From: Chromatiaceae bacterium
GTDB lineage: Bacteria; Pseudomonadota; Gammaproteobacteria; Chromatiales; Chromatiaceae
DNA length: 64,000 nt
Direction of reading: 5' to 3'
NCBI GenBank assembly: GCA_024235255.1
Contig: JACKMT010000003.1
Span: 62,001-126,000, forward strand
The notes under the pieces are model-generated. The model did no database searches. It worked only from the letters and a program-made list of their open reading frames with translations, and had not been told where the DNA came from. Made by a program: the position numbers and the translations under genes. Each line of letters begins with the position of its first letter. The stretch's first letter is position 1. Positions 8,851 to 18,180 of the stretch are shown here, piece after piece.

Positions 8851-9825
8851 TCACTCGACTATCCGGGCGGCTCGCTGGATCAGCCCGGAGCTCAGCTCCA
8901 CCCCCATGGTGCGCGCACTGGCGGGATTCAGGTGGAGCCTGGTTTTTTCCACACCGCGCACCGCGATGTCACCCGGATGTTCGCCGTTCAGCACGCGCAG
9001 AAGAAGCACGCCGGTCTGGCGTCCGACGTCGTAATAGTCGAAGCCGACTGCTGCGACGGCGCCGCGCGAGACGGTGTCGGTATCGCCGGCGATGACCGGA
9101 ATCTGTGCCTCCCTACCCACCTTCAGCACCGATTCGAACGCCGCGATCACCGTGTTGTCGGTGGTGACATAGATGACATCCACCTTGCCGACCAGCGAGC
9201 GGGCGGCCATCAAAACATCGCCGGTGGTCGGCGCCGAGGCGGTGACGATCTTCAGTCCCAGGCCCGGCGCCATCGCCTCGATGCGCTTGACCAGCACTGC
9301 GGCGTTGGCCTCGCCCGGATTGTAAGGGATGCCGACGGCCCCGGCGTCGGGGACGATCTCACGGATCAACGCCAGATGCTGCTCCAGCGGCAGCAGGTCG
9401 GAGACGCCGGTAACGTTGCCGCCCGGCCGCTCCAGGTTGTCAACCAGTCTGGCGTCCAGCGGATCGGTCACGGCCGAGAAGATGACCGGCAGCGTGCCGT
9501 GCGCAGCAGCGGCAACCGCTTGCGCCGATGGCGTGGCGATGGCGACGATCGCATCCGGCGCATCGCCGACAAATTTGCGTGCGATCTGGCCGGCGATACC
9601 GGCGTCTCCCTGCGCGCTCTGGAACTCCCAGTCGAGATTGTCACCGGGCAGGTAGCCGTGCTGCCGCAGTTCGTCCAGAATGCCCTGGCGCACCGCGTCC
9701 AGCGCCGGATGTTCGACGATGGCGGTGATGCGCACCGATCTCTCTGCGGCGATCACCGGCAGCGTGGCGGCAAGCAGCAGGGCGGCGGTGATCAGCAGTG
9801 GCCGCAGGGCGCTGTTGATGGACAT
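8851..9825 (-). CDS. ABC transporter substrate-binding protein (ABC_sub_bind/TrpX-like)
   Basis: 324 residues. A Sec signal peptide with cleavage near PVIAA-ERS (residue 26-28) is followed by a two-lobed periplasmic binding fold of the ABC_sub_bind family (PF04392): DAVRQGILDELRQHGY, FVGDAPDAIVAIATPSAQA, VIFSAVTDPLDARLV and GNVTGVSD are conserved blocks. No lipobox Cys is present, so it should be free in the periplasm. It is the first gene of the operon SBP-permease-ATPase-HdeD. Substrate is unproven; tryptophan, tyrosine and other small ligands are known for relatives. Confidence 0.85.
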   Translation of the reverse strand: MSINSALRPLLITAALLLAATLPVIAAERSVRITAIVEHPALDAVRQGILDELRQHGYLPGDNLDWEFQSAQGDAGIAGQIARKFVGDAPDAIVAIATPSAQAVAAAAHGTLPVIFSAVTDPLDARLVDNLERPGGNVTGVSDLLPLEQHLALIREIVPDAGAVGIPYNPGEANAAVLVKRIEAMAPGLGLKIVTASAPTTGDVLMAARSLVGKVDVIYVTTDNTVIAAFESVLKVGREAQIPVIAGDTDTVSRGAVAAVGFDYYDVGRQTGVLLLRVLNGEHPGDIAVRGVEKTRLHLNPASARTMGVELSSGLIQRAARIVE

Positions 9826-10211
9826 GGGCGACTCCGGTGTTGGACATGTGCTGCAAGGTTACCATTTTAAATACAGGTCAAGGGTTCAGCACACATGAAA
9901 AAAAAGACTTCAAGTGTTCTGATCCTTTGATTACGCCACCTGCTTGAGCCGACAGTGCATGCACAATGCCTCGGTTTTAACCGGTGGAGTACTCCCTCAC
10001 CATCCGTTTACTGATGTTATATGGCGCAGAGCTTGGGTTATTTCACTTGTCTTGCTCGGGTTTTATATCTCCTTGGCCGGATTAGGGTGGAAATCCGGCA
10101 GAATCCAAATCACATGAAATTTGCATTTGGTTAAACTCCCGCTGCTTTAAGCCAGTCAAGAACTTCTCCAGGGTGGCAGACGATGAATATTTATTGGGAG
10201 TTGCACTGACC
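9826..10211. other. Divergent spacer between ABC operon and TonB receptor
   Basis: AT-richer 386-base region that must hold promoters for the leftward transporter operon and the rightward receptor. I saw no full riboswitch core and no clear metal-regulator box. An in-frame upstream start at 10173 would add 13 residues before the receptor's signal peptide and is judged unlikely. Confidence 0.35.
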
Positions 10212-12212
10212 ATGAAAAAAACCAAGTACCTTCTTTTGGCATTTACCGCGGCTGTTCAGGCTGAAGGCGTCAAATTGCAAACCATCAGCGTGGAAGCCAC
10301 CAGAATCGGCGATGTAAGCGGAGAACAAGTGAAGTCCGCCGATCTTGCGGAAGCACTGACAAAGAACGTATCGGGGATATCCCTGGTTCGGCGCAGTGGC
10401 ATCGCCAACGATATCATTCTGCGCGGACAAAAGAAGGACAACATCAACATTCTTGTTGACGATGCGAAGATATACGGAGCTTGCCCGAACAGAATGGATC
10501 CGCCAACCTCACATGTGATGACAAATCTGGTTGAGGATATTGAAGTTGTCGAAGGCCCGTTTGATGTGGAAAACTTCGGTACGCTCAGCGGTGCGGTCAA
10601 GATCAGGACAGCGGATCCGGAACCGGGGTTCCACGGCGATGCCTATATGAACGCCGGCAGTTGGGGTTACCGCAAGGCGGGCGCGACACTCAGCGGCGGT
10701 GACGAAAAGATAAGGGTCCTCGTCAGTGCGTCGAAGGAGAAGAGCGAGCAGTATGAAGATGGCGACGGCAACACTTTTGCCGATCAGATACGCGAGTACG
10801 CTCCGGCGATGTCGGGCGTCCACTACAAGATCAGTGACCAGGATATGGACGCCTATGACAAGCGGACTTTCAAGTCAAAGCTCTTTTTCAATCCGACAGA
10901 GGATCAGACCCTGAAGTTGAGCTATACGGCAAACCGCAGCGACAATGTACTCTATCCATCCAGCACAATGGATGCGATCTATGATGATTCAGACATCGTC
11001 AATCTCGATTACTCGATCCGCAATCTGGGGTCGCTCTCGAAGCGTTTCGATGTGCAGGCTTATCGCTCCTTTGTCGAGCACCCGATGTCTAATCTCTATA
11101 GAAACTCCTCCGGTCCCAATGGCGTCAACGAGATCATCAGCAAATTGAACTCCGAGATTCGCGGGCTGAAGTTCAAGAACAGCATGGATCTGGACAGCAG
11201 CAGTGAACTGACGGTCGGCGCCGACTTTAGCCGACGCAACTGGGATGGCAAGTATATTGGTAAGGGCACCAACGCCGCCAAGGACGGACTGGTCAGCATC
11301 CCGGATGTTGATACAGACAACGGAGCACTGTTCCTCGAGCTGGACAAAGAGATCGGCGATCTCGATCTGAAATTCGGTGTGCGCTATGACGACACATCGA
11401 TTGAGCCGTCATCGTCCTCGAGTCTGCGCGCCAACGATTACACGGCGCTCAGCGCATTTCTGTATGGCAACTACGCGCTGAACAGCAGTACCGAACTGTT
11501 TGGTGGTATTGGCAGAGCAAATCGTGTACCCGATGCCCGTGAGCTCTACTTCACCAACCCCATGGGTGTATTGCTGGGGACTCCGGATCTGGATCAGACA
11601 ACCAATGTCGAGCTCGACTTCGGAGTGAAGAAACAGCTGGACAACTTCTCTATAAAGGCCAAAGTTTTTCATAGCTGGTTGAGCGATTACATCGCCTATA
11701 ACTCCAGCAAGGCGATGATGGGAAGCGCATTCGAGAACGTGGATGCCAGAATCTACGGCTTTCAGATTTCCGGCTCTTACTTCGTAACCGATGACATCTA
11801 TCTGGACTTTGCCCTGTCCGGCCAGCGCGGCAAGAAGGATTCACCGCTTACTGGTCAGTCAGACCGGGATCTGGCCGAGATTCCGCCGTTGAAAGCCAAT
11901 CTGGCATTTAACTACGACTATGCACCGGGCAGCAGCGCGCGTGCCGAGCTGATTGCAGCCAGCAGCTGGAGCAGTTTCGACGGGGACAATGGCGAGCAGC
12001 ACCTTGGCGGCTACGGCGTGGTGAACCTGAAAGTTGATCACCAGCTGACTGACAACATCAGTATCACCGGCGGCATCGACAATCTGCTCGATCGCACCTA
12101 TGCAGTCAGCAATACCTACCAGGACCTCACGCTGATTACCGCGGGCAGTGATGTGATGCTGATGAATGAGCCGGGACGCTATTTCTACCTGAACCTGAAC
12201 TACCATTTTTAG
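10212..12212 (+). CDS. TonB-dependent outer-membrane receptor, copper-receptor-like
   Basis: 666 residues from ATG 10212, chosen because it gives a clean signal peptide (MKKTKYLLLAFTAAVQA) with GGGAG upstream. The plug domain (about 20-140) contains IILRGQKKDNINILVDDAKI and VEVVEGPFD-like segments; the motif CPNRMDPPTS is shared with NosA/OprC copper receptors. The rest is an amphipathic 22-strand barrel with the C-terminal aromatic strand YFYLNLNYHF, required for BamA-dependent assembly. It likely imports a metal or metal chelate using TonB energy. Copper is inferred from the CPN-MDPP motif and from the CusA-type remnant immediately downstream. GC content here is clearly lower than in that remnant. 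Confidence 0.75.
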   Translation: MKKTKYLLLAFTAAVQAEGVKLQTISVEATRIGDVSGEQVKSADLAEALTKNVSGISLVRRSGIANDIILRGQKKDNINILVDDAKIYGACPNRMDPPTSHVMTNLVEDIEVVEGPFDVENFGTLSGAVKIRTADPEPGFHGDAYMNAGSWGYRKAGATLSGGDEKIRVLVSASKEKSEQYEDGDGNTFADQIREYAPAMSGVHYKISDQDMDAYDKRTFKSKLFFNPTEDQTLKLSYTANRSDNVLYPSSTMDAIYDDSDIVNLDYSIRNLGSLSKRFDVQAYRSFVEHPMSNLYRNSSGPNGVNEIISKLNSEIRGLKFKNSMDLDSSSELTVGADFSRRNWDGKYIGKGTNAAKDGLVSIPDVDTDNGALFLELDKEIGDLDLKFGVRYDDTSIEPSSSSSLRANDYTALSAFLYGNYALNSSTELFGGIGRANRVPDARELYFTNPMGVLLGTPDLDQTTNVELDFGVKKQLDNFSIKAKVFHSWLSDYIAYNSSKAMMGSAFENVDARIYGFQISGSYFVTDDIYLDFALSGQRGKKDSPLTGQSDRDLAEIPPLKANLAFNYDYAPGSSARAELIAASSWSSFDGDNGEQHLGGYGVVNLKVDHQLTDNISITGGIDNLLDRTYAVSNTYQDLTLITAGSDVMLMNEPGRYFYLNLNYHF

Positions 12213-12230
12213 CTCCCGGTCGAAGGGAAA

Positions 12231-12851
12231 AGGGGGCGCACCCGCGGCTATCTCACCTCGCTGGCGGATCTGCAGGCGATTCCGGTGGACGTGACCGCCG
12301 AGGGCACGCCGATACTGCTGCGCGACCTGGCAACCATCCAGGTGGGTCCGGAGATGCGCCGCGCGGTCGCCGAGCTGGACGGTCAGGGCGAGGTCACCGG
12401 CGGCAACATCGTCATGCGCAACGACGTGGAGAAGCTGCGCGAGCTGCCGTTGGTCACGCCGACCGGCGCGCAGGTGCCGCTGGGGCAGATTGCCGCGGTG
12501 GAGATAGTGGACGGCCCACCGATGCTCAGAAGCGAGGATGCGCGCATCAACGGCTGGACCTTCGTCGATATCCGCGGCGTCGATCTCGGCAGCTACGTTG
12601 CGCAGGCGCAGCAGGTGGTGCGCGACCGGGTGCAGCTTCCCCCCGGTTATTCGATCAGCTGGTCGGGGCAGTATGAATACATGCTGCGCGCCAAGGATCG
12701 CCTGACACAGGTGATTCCGTTCACGCTGATCATCATCTTCGCGCTGCTCTATCTCACCTTCAGCCGGATGGGCGAGGCGCTGCTGGTGATGCTCTCACTG
12801 CCGTTTGCACAAGCGCAGTCCACAGCGGATCCGGATTCGGCTGTTCCGTGA
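12231..12851 (+). pseudogene. Decayed CusA-type heavy-metal RND efflux pump fragment
   Basis: The frame encodes three recognisable pieces of a CusA/HME-RND pump. The first is RGYLTSLADLQ...LLRDLATIQVGPEMRRAVAELDGQGEV, ending at GGNIVMR. It runs directly into LPLVTPTGAQVPLGQIA...SWSGQYEYMLRAKDRL, which in CusA lies several hundred residues further on. The third is one membrane helix (FTLIIIFALLYLTF) followed by GEALLVMLSLPFA, after which homology stops abruptly. Missing are the N-terminus, the middle containing most membrane helices, and the C-terminus. The reading frame is open and continues in frame from just after the TonB receptor stop, but a functional pump is impossible. GC is visibly higher than in the flanking receptor. 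Confidence 0.8.
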
Positions 12852-13014
12852 TGCGGAAAGCAGGCAGCGAGTAAGTAAGCAAGCGCTGAAACAGGCGGCG
12901 CAGTTGTTTTTCCCTTCGCTAAAGCAATGTTTTATCCAACCGATACAGTACTGAACTGAGGGTGTGATGCCCGTTACCTGGGCCGAATGTTTACTACTTA
13001 ATCGGAGTGTTGCT

Positions 13015-13929
13015 ATGTCTTTTCTACTATCGTCCGCTCACCGAATGGCCTGGTCCGTCTGGTTCCTCACTGCCTTGTTGGCCGCAGTACCGGCCAGCGT
13101 ATTGGCCGAGGGTCCCAGTTCCGCTGAATACGGCGTAGTGCTGAACCTATCCGGTAAACAGCGAATGCTGTCGCAAAAGATGAGTAAGGAAATTATGCTT
13201 GTTGCTCTGGGTATCCAGGCCGAGCAAAACCTGGAAAACCTGCACAAGACCTCTGCGCTGTTCGACAAAACCCTCAAGGGCCTGCGTGCAGGGGACGCCG
13301 ATCTGCGTCTGCCCCCTACCAGCAGCGCCCGCATTCTGCGCCAATTGGACAAGGTGGATGAAATTTGGGGCAAGTTCCACTCGGTGGTGCAGGAGATCCT
13401 GGGCAATAAAACCGTGAGTGCCGAACAGGTGGCTTTTGTTGCCAAAGAGAACCTGCCGTTGCTTAAAGAGATGAACAAGACCGTCGGCTTGTATGAGAAC
13501 GATGCCGCCGAGGGGGGGCTTAAGTCCGCGCCTGGATTGGCCGCCACCATCAACCTGTCTGGCAAACAGCGTATGCTGACTCAGAAGATGAGCAAAGAAT
13601 TCCTGCTGGTAGCCTATGGCTTTGAGCCTGAAGATAACAAACTGGCACTGCTGGAGACCTACACCCTGTTCCAGCGTACCCTGAAAGGGCTGCTGGACGG
13701 CGATGAAACCCTCGGCTTACCCGGTACGAAAGAGCCCGCCATCCGCGAACAACTGGGAGTGGTAGGCAAACTCTGGGAACAGTTCAAACCTTTGGTTGAA
13801 TACGGCGCGGATTATAAAACCGCGTCCCTCGAGCAAGACAAGATAAAAGCTCTGGCCGAAACCAATCTCCCATTGTTGGCAGAGATGAACAAAGCGGTGG
13901 GTATGTATGAGAGCGAAGCGGCCAAGTAG
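13015..13929 (+). CDS. Secreted protein with two PilJ/NarX-type sensor domains
   Basis: 304 residues from ATG 13015 (CGGAG upstream; an earlier frame start at 12964 would spoil the signal peptide). Signal peptide cleavage is likely at VLA-EGP. Two tandem copies of the type IV pilus chemotaxis transducer N-terminal domain follow, at about 35-160 and 170-300. Each begins with a near-identical helix (LNLSGKQRMLSQKMSKE and INLSGKQRMLTQKMSKE), the same P-box-like motif that binds nitrate in NarX/NarQ. There is no membrane anchor or signalling domain. The gene lies 65 bases before a chemoreceptor, so a soluble ligand-binding partner for it is plausible. Confidence 0.75.
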   Translation: MSFLLSSAHRMAWSVWFLTALLAAVPASVLAEGPSSAEYGVVLNLSGKQRMLSQKMSKEIMLVALGIQAEQNLENLHKTSALFDKTLKGLRAGDADLRLPPTSSARILRQLDKVDEIWGKFHSVVQEILGNKTVSAEQVAFVAKENLPLLKEMNKTVGLYENDAAEGGLKSAPGLAATINLSGKQRMLTQKMSKEFLLVAYGFEPEDNKLALLETYTLFQRTLKGLLDGDETLGLPGTKEPAIREQLGVVGKLWEQFKPLVEYGADYKTASLEQDKIKALAETNLPLLAEMNKAVGMYESEAAK

Positions 13930-13994
13930 TTCGTTCCGGATAAGGTAGCCGATGTTCACTCGGATCAGACATTGCAAGCGGTTGAGGTAGGGGT

Positions 13995-16250
13995 ATGACC
14001 ATCAAGTTAAAGCTGTTGGGTGGAGGTATAGCAGTGAGCTTGGTGTTGCTCGCAGTGCTGCTCCTGACCCTGTATTCATTCGCCACGCTGAGTGATGGCT
14101 TCAGGGAGATCGTGGAACAAGCCAACACCGGAGTCGACAGCGCCAAGTCCACGGAAGCCAATGTTGTTCAGGCGGATGCGGATCTCACCCGGATCTCGGT
14201 GGACATGTTGGGGATCGGCGATGACATCAACCGCACCAACATGACGGTCAAGATGCTGGAACGCAAATTGATCAAAGTGTCCGCTAGCTTAACGGAACTG
14301 GCCGAGAGCCTCGATGGAGTGGCCGGGGAATTGCCAGACGGTTTGGCCCGCGATGCGGCGGAGGACGCCAAGGATGCGGTCGGCGACATCGAAGAGAGTG
14401 TGCGCAGGGAGGCCTTGATCAGCCTGACCGATACCGTAAAGAAGATGAATCAATTCGCCTTGGGCATCAACGGCCAAGTCGAGGGAGTTAAGTCTCTGAC
14501 CGAGGAATTAGGTAAAGTCAAAGCATTGAGCGCTCGGGTGCTTACTGCCAATCAAGCGATCAACGCCTTATCCAAGCAGTTCGGGGTATCTATTGGCATC
14601 TCGCGCAATATCATCGCCGCTGTGCTGTCGTTAGTGGCCCTGGTTACCCTGATTTTTGTTTTCCTACTGACCCGCTCCATCATCCGCCCCCTGCACCGCT
14701 CCATCGAGATTGCCCAAGGCATCGCCGCCGGGGAGTTGAATCAGAACGTGGACATCATAGGCAAGGACGAAACCGGCCAATTGGGATCTGCCATGGCGGT
14801 TATGATCGCCAATTTAAAGAGCAACATAGACGAGACTCAGCAGCGGGCAGAAGCAGCTACCCGAATCCGGCTCGCCCTGGATGTAGGGCGCACCAATGTA
14901 TTAGTGGCGGATGCCGACGGTAAAATCATCTATGTCAACCAATCCGCTTACCGTACCCTGCAAGAGGGCGTCGAAGAACTGCAGCAGGATCTGCCCGGAT
15001 TCGATCCGGAACAGTTGCTCGACAGCAACATCTGGTCTTTGCACATGCGCCCAGAGGAGCAGCGCAAGGCGGTCCAAGCGCTGACCGAGGAGCAACGCGA
15101 GGATCTGGAGATCGGTGGCCGTTCACTGCGCCTGATTACCAACCCGGTGTTTAACGCAGATCGCGAGCGCATCGGCACGGTGGTGGAATTTACTGATCGC
15201 ACCGCCGAGGTGGCGGTTGAGCGGGAGGTGGAAGAGATCGTCGGTGCAGCTCGCCACGGCAACTTGGAGCGGCGCATCGAAGTAGCCAACAAGCAAGGTT
15301 TCTTCAAGTCGCTGGGCGAGGACGTCAACCAATTGCTGACGGTGGCTTCGGAGACCTTCAATGACATCGCCAGTGTGATGGAAAACCTGTCACGCGGTGA
15401 CTTGTCGCACAAGATCACCCGTAACTATCAAGGCACCTACGCGGTGGTGCAAGCGCGTGTCAACAGCACGATCGATCAACTGCAAGAGATTGTAGGCAGT
15501 ATCAGTACCTCGGCAAAGGCGATCAACACCGCCACGCGTGAAGTTGCGGCGGGTAATAACAGCATGTCCAAACGCACCGAGCAGCAAGCCACACGGCTGG
15601 AAGAGACCGCCTCCAGTACCGATGAACTGACCAGTACCGTGCATAGTAATGCCGATAATGCCCAACTCGCCAAGACCCTGGCGGGTAGTGCCCGTGAGTT
15701 GGCCGAGCAGGGTGGATTAGTGATCGGAGATGCCATCGGGGCTATGAACGCGATCCATGAAAGCAGCGACCGGATCGCGGAGATCATCGGTGTCATTGAC
15801 GAAATTTCCTTCCAAACCAATCTACTGGCCTTGAACGCATCGGTTGAGGCGGCCCGGGCCGGAGAACATGGCCGTGGTTTCGCAGTCGTGGCCACCGAAG
15901 TGCGTAATTTGGCGCAGCGCAGTGCCGCAGAAGCCCGTGAGATCAAAAATCTGATTCAGGATAGTGGTGAAAAGGTGCGTGCGGGGGTCAACCTGGTCAA
16001 TCAGTCCGGCTCTACCCTGGAGGAGATCGTCAACTCGGTTAAAAAGGTCGGTGATATTATCGTCGAGATTGCCGCCGCCAGCCGCGAACAGTCGCAAGGG
16101 CTGGAGCAAGTCAACAAGGCAGTGCGCGAGATGGATGAGATGACCCAGCAAAATGCCGCTTTGGCAGAAGAGACCTCGGCGGCCAGCGCATCCATGACCG
16201 AACAGGTGCAGATGATGACCGAGAGTTTGCAGTTCTTTAAAGTCGGCTGA
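13995..16250 (+). CDS. Methyl-accepting chemotaxis protein with PAS domain
   Basis: 751 residues. Order: membrane helix 1 (about 9-29), helical periplasmic region to about 205, membrane helix 2 (about 208-229), HAMP (230-283), a PAS-like domain (about 290-410; LALDVGRTNVLVADADGKI, VVEFTDRTAE), a second HAMP-like linker (about 420-500), then the cytoplasmic signalling hairpin. The CheA/CheW-binding tip reads EISFQTNLLALNASVEAARA with GFAVVATEVRNLAQRSA. The C-terminus (QFFKVG) has no CheR-docking pentapeptide. It sits just after the secreted PilJ-like protein, probably in the same operon. No che genes are in the window, so it feeds a system encoded elsewhere. Confidence 0.88.
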   Translation: MTIKLKLLGGGIAVSLVLLAVLLLTLYSFATLSDGFREIVEQANTGVDSAKSTEANVVQADADLTRISVDMLGIGDDINRTNMTVKMLERKLIKVSASLTELAESLDGVAGELPDGLARDAAEDAKDAVGDIEESVRREALISLTDTVKKMNQFALGINGQVEGVKSLTEELGKVKALSARVLTANQAINALSKQFGVSIGISRNIIAAVLSLVALVTLIFVFLLTRSIIRPLHRSIEIAQGIAAGELNQNVDIIGKDETGQLGSAMAVMIANLKSNIDETQQRAEAATRIRLALDVGRTNVLVADADGKIIYVNQSAYRTLQEGVEELQQDLPGFDPEQLLDSNIWSLHMRPEEQRKAVQALTEEQREDLEIGGRSLRLITNPVFNADRERIGTVVEFTDRTAEVAVEREVEEIVGAARHGNLERRIEVANKQGFFKSLGEDVNQLLTVASETFNDIASVMENLSRGDLSHKITRNYQGTYAVVQARVNSTIDQLQEIVGSISTSAKAINTATREVAAGNNSMSKRTEQQATRLEETASSTDELTSTVHSNADNAQLAKTLAGSARELAEQGGLVIGDAIGAMNAIHESSDRIAEIIGVIDEISFQTNLLALNASVEAARAGEHGRGFAVVATEVRNLAQRSAAEAREIKNLIQDSGEKVRAGVNLVNQSGSTLEEIVNSVKKVGDIIVEIAAASREQSQGLEQVNKAVREMDEMTQQNAALAEETSAASASMTEQVQMMTESLQFFKVG

Positions 16251-16527
16251 TGCACATCGCAGCCGGCGCAGCTCACCCCTACCGGTACCTCCTCTGTCAC
16301 ACTTGTGTCGTATGATCAAGGGCATTTGTTTTTCGATTTCGAAAAATAAATGCGTCCCCTTTTTCGTATTATCATCACTGCCAAGCGCTCTGGTCCAACA
16401 ATCTGCTCCTGGCTGTTCCCGCAAGTGCTTTACAAAACTTTACTCATCAGACAATAAGAGGAAACCACTACTCCCTATCGTGTAACCAGATTCAGTTGAC
16501 ACACACAGTCCATAATGGAGGTTACAC

Positions 16528-17106
16528 ATGAACACACAAGATGAAAACCGCATCACAGCCGCGCCCAACACAATGCAAAAGTCCCGCCGTCGCTGGCTGG
16601 GTTACTCCCTGGCAAGTCTGGCCGGATTTATCGGTGCCACCGGAATATCGGCGGTCGCTATGGGTGGGCCGGATGGCTGGTGCGATCGGGGTCAGCAACG
16701 CATGCATTGGACGGGCCGAAAGCAGGGGCAAGGTTTCGAGCCCGGCATGATGCAGGAATTTGCCGAGCGTAGGATTGACCATGTCTTGCAGCAGATCGAT
16801 GCCACACCGGAACAGCGTCAGCAGGTGAAAGAGATTCTCGGCAAAGCCTTTCAAGAGCGGATCGATCACCGGCTTGAACGGCGGCAGATACTTCAGGATG
16901 TGATCGACCTCCTGAGCCAGCCGCAAATCGACCGCGCCAGCTTGGAGAGGTTGCGCGACGAGAAACTGAAGCAGGTGGAACAGATGTCGGGTCGCATGAC
17001 ACAACTCCTTGCCGACGCTGCCGAAGTGCTGACAGCGGAACAGCGTGCCCGATTGGGTGAACTAATCGCGCAGCGTGGATTGGATTCGAAACATCACATC
17101 TGGTAG
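16528..17106 (+). CDS. Spy/CpxP-like periplasmic protein
   Basis: 192 residues with GGAGG six bases before the ATG. The N-terminus contains RRRWLGYSLASLAGFIGATG, a twin-arginine-like or membrane-anchoring signal. The mature part is highly charged and helical, with Met/Gln/Arg-rich helices and an LTAEQRARL motif equivalent to the LTxxQ signature of Spy/CpxP proteins; DATPEQRQQV is a first copy of the same kind. Such proteins act as ATP-independent periplasmic chaperones or metal/envelope-stress sensors. It is followed by a response regulator and histidine kinase on the same strand, as in cpxP-cpxRA loci, which supports envelope-stress sensing. Confidence 0.7.
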   Translation: MNTQDENRITAAPNTMQKSRRRWLGYSLASLAGFIGATGISAVAMGGPDGWCDRGQQRMHWTGRKQGQGFEPGMMQEFAERRIDHVLQQIDATPEQRQQVKEILGKAFQERIDHRLERRQILQDVIDLLSQPQIDRASLERLRDEKLKQVEQMSGRMTQLLADAAEVLTAEQRARLGELIAQRGLDSKHHIW

Positions 17107-17373
17107 TTGGCACCATATCGAAGCCGCAGCTTAAAAAGTCAAGGGGCGGGCTCAGCCCCGTCCCTGGCACAACCGAAACTTCCCGCTTACTATGGGTGTA
17201 CTAGAACTTATCTCATCATCCCGCGCGGCCGCGACCATGGCAATTTTGGTTCATGGCGCGACGCGGCGAGCGTGGTGCAGCCAATGCTAAAAGAGCGAGC
17301 CGCAACAAAGCCAGGAGCCAATATCGACCGGTCCCCAAGGGGTTGCGCTGCTTGCCCATACATCGTGTACTGT

Positions 17374-17435
17374 GCTGCGCAGCGCGCCTTGCAGGTTCGC
17401 ATTTCGGACTGCAACGCGGTTCGCGGGGGATTGTG
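17374..17435 (+). repeat. Dispersed intergenic repeat, copy A
   Basis: A 62-base segment starting GCTGCGCAGCGCG and containing ATTTCGGACTGCAACGCGG is matched at 21693-21755 with roughly 85% identity by eye and one single-base indel. Both copies are on the plus strand in non-coding spacers. This one lies in the 373-base gap before the response-regulator gene (17107-17479), which otherwise holds no convincing gene. Confidence 0.55.
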
Positions 17436-17479
17436 AGATATGTTCTAGCCAAAGCCTTGGATATCACCGTACTGCATAG

Positions 17480-18175
17480 ATGATTACAAAGATCCTGATG
17501 ATCGAAGACGACGAGCGGCTCGCATCCATGGTGCGCGACTACTTCGCGCAATTCGGTTTTCAGGTGGCCCGCTGCGCCACAGCCGGCGCAGGTGTTGAGG
17601 CGCTGCGGCAGCACGATTACGACGCCGTCATTCTCGACATCATGCTGCCTGACTTCGATGGCTTTGAAGCGTGCCGAAGGATTCGACAACACTCCGATGT
17701 GCCCGTGCTGATGCTCACTGCGCGCGGCGATGCCGAGGATCGCATCGTCGGTTTGGAGATTGGCGCAGACGACTATCTGCCGAAACCGTTCAATCCGCGT
17801 GAACTGCTGGCACGGCTGCGCGCTATTCTGCGTCGACGCCTCCAGCCAGGCGGATCACAGCGACCCTTACTGCGCTTTGGTCGGCTGAACATCGACCGCG
17901 ACGCCCGTGTCGTGTGCATCGATGAAGAGGAACGAAGCCTGACCGGTTACCAGTTCGATCTACTCACCGCGTTGGCGGAGAACGCAGGTCGGGTGCTCTC
18001 GCGCGAGCAGCTGATGGATCATCTGCGTGGGCAGGAGTTGGAGGCTTTTGACCGCAGCATCGACGTCCATATTTCGCGTATTCGGGCCGCCATAGAAGAT
18101 GATCCGAAAAAGCCGCGACGCGTCTTGACCGTGCGTGGGACAGGCTATCTCTTTGCCAGAAAGCAGGACGATTAG
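17480..18175 (+). CDS. OmpR-family response regulator (CpxR-like)
   Basis: 231 residues. Receiver domain (1-115): acidic pocket EDD at 9-11, phosphoacceptor Asp53 in VILDIMLPDFDG, Thr80 and Lys102 in LPKPFNP. The C-terminal winged-helix DNA-binding domain (about 130-228) carries LTGYQFDLLTALAENAGRVLSREQL and the wing DVHISRIRAAIEDDPKKPR. The kinase gene begins 5 bases after its stop. The upstream Spy/CpxP-like gene is the likely target, by analogy with Cpx-type systems. Confidence 0.88.
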   Translation: MITKILMIEDDERLASMVRDYFAQFGFQVARCATAGAGVEALRQHDYDAVILDIMLPDFDGFEACRRIRQHSDVPVLMLTARGDAEDRIVGLEIGADDYLPKPFNPRELLARLRAILRRRLQPGGSQRPLLRFGRLNIDRDARVVCIDEEERSLTGYQFDLLTALAENAGRVLSREQLMDHLRGQELEAFDRSIDVHISRIRAAIEDDPKKPRRVLTVRGTGYLFARKQDD

Positions 18176-18180
18176 AGGTC

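Noticed and set aside
8671..9870. 399-codon plus-strand frame across the ABC transporter
   Set aside because: Antisense shadow; the minus-strand transporter genes in the same place have full family motifs.
9990..10130. Cobalamin riboswitch before the TonB receptor
   Set aside because: GGAAATCCGGCAGAATCC looks slightly like a B12-box region, but the conserved core and surrounding helices are not there.
16251..16527. CpxR-type boxes upstream of the Spy-like gene
   Set aside because: No pair of GTAAA repeats with five-base spacing was found, so regulation by the adjacent regulator rests on gene order only.
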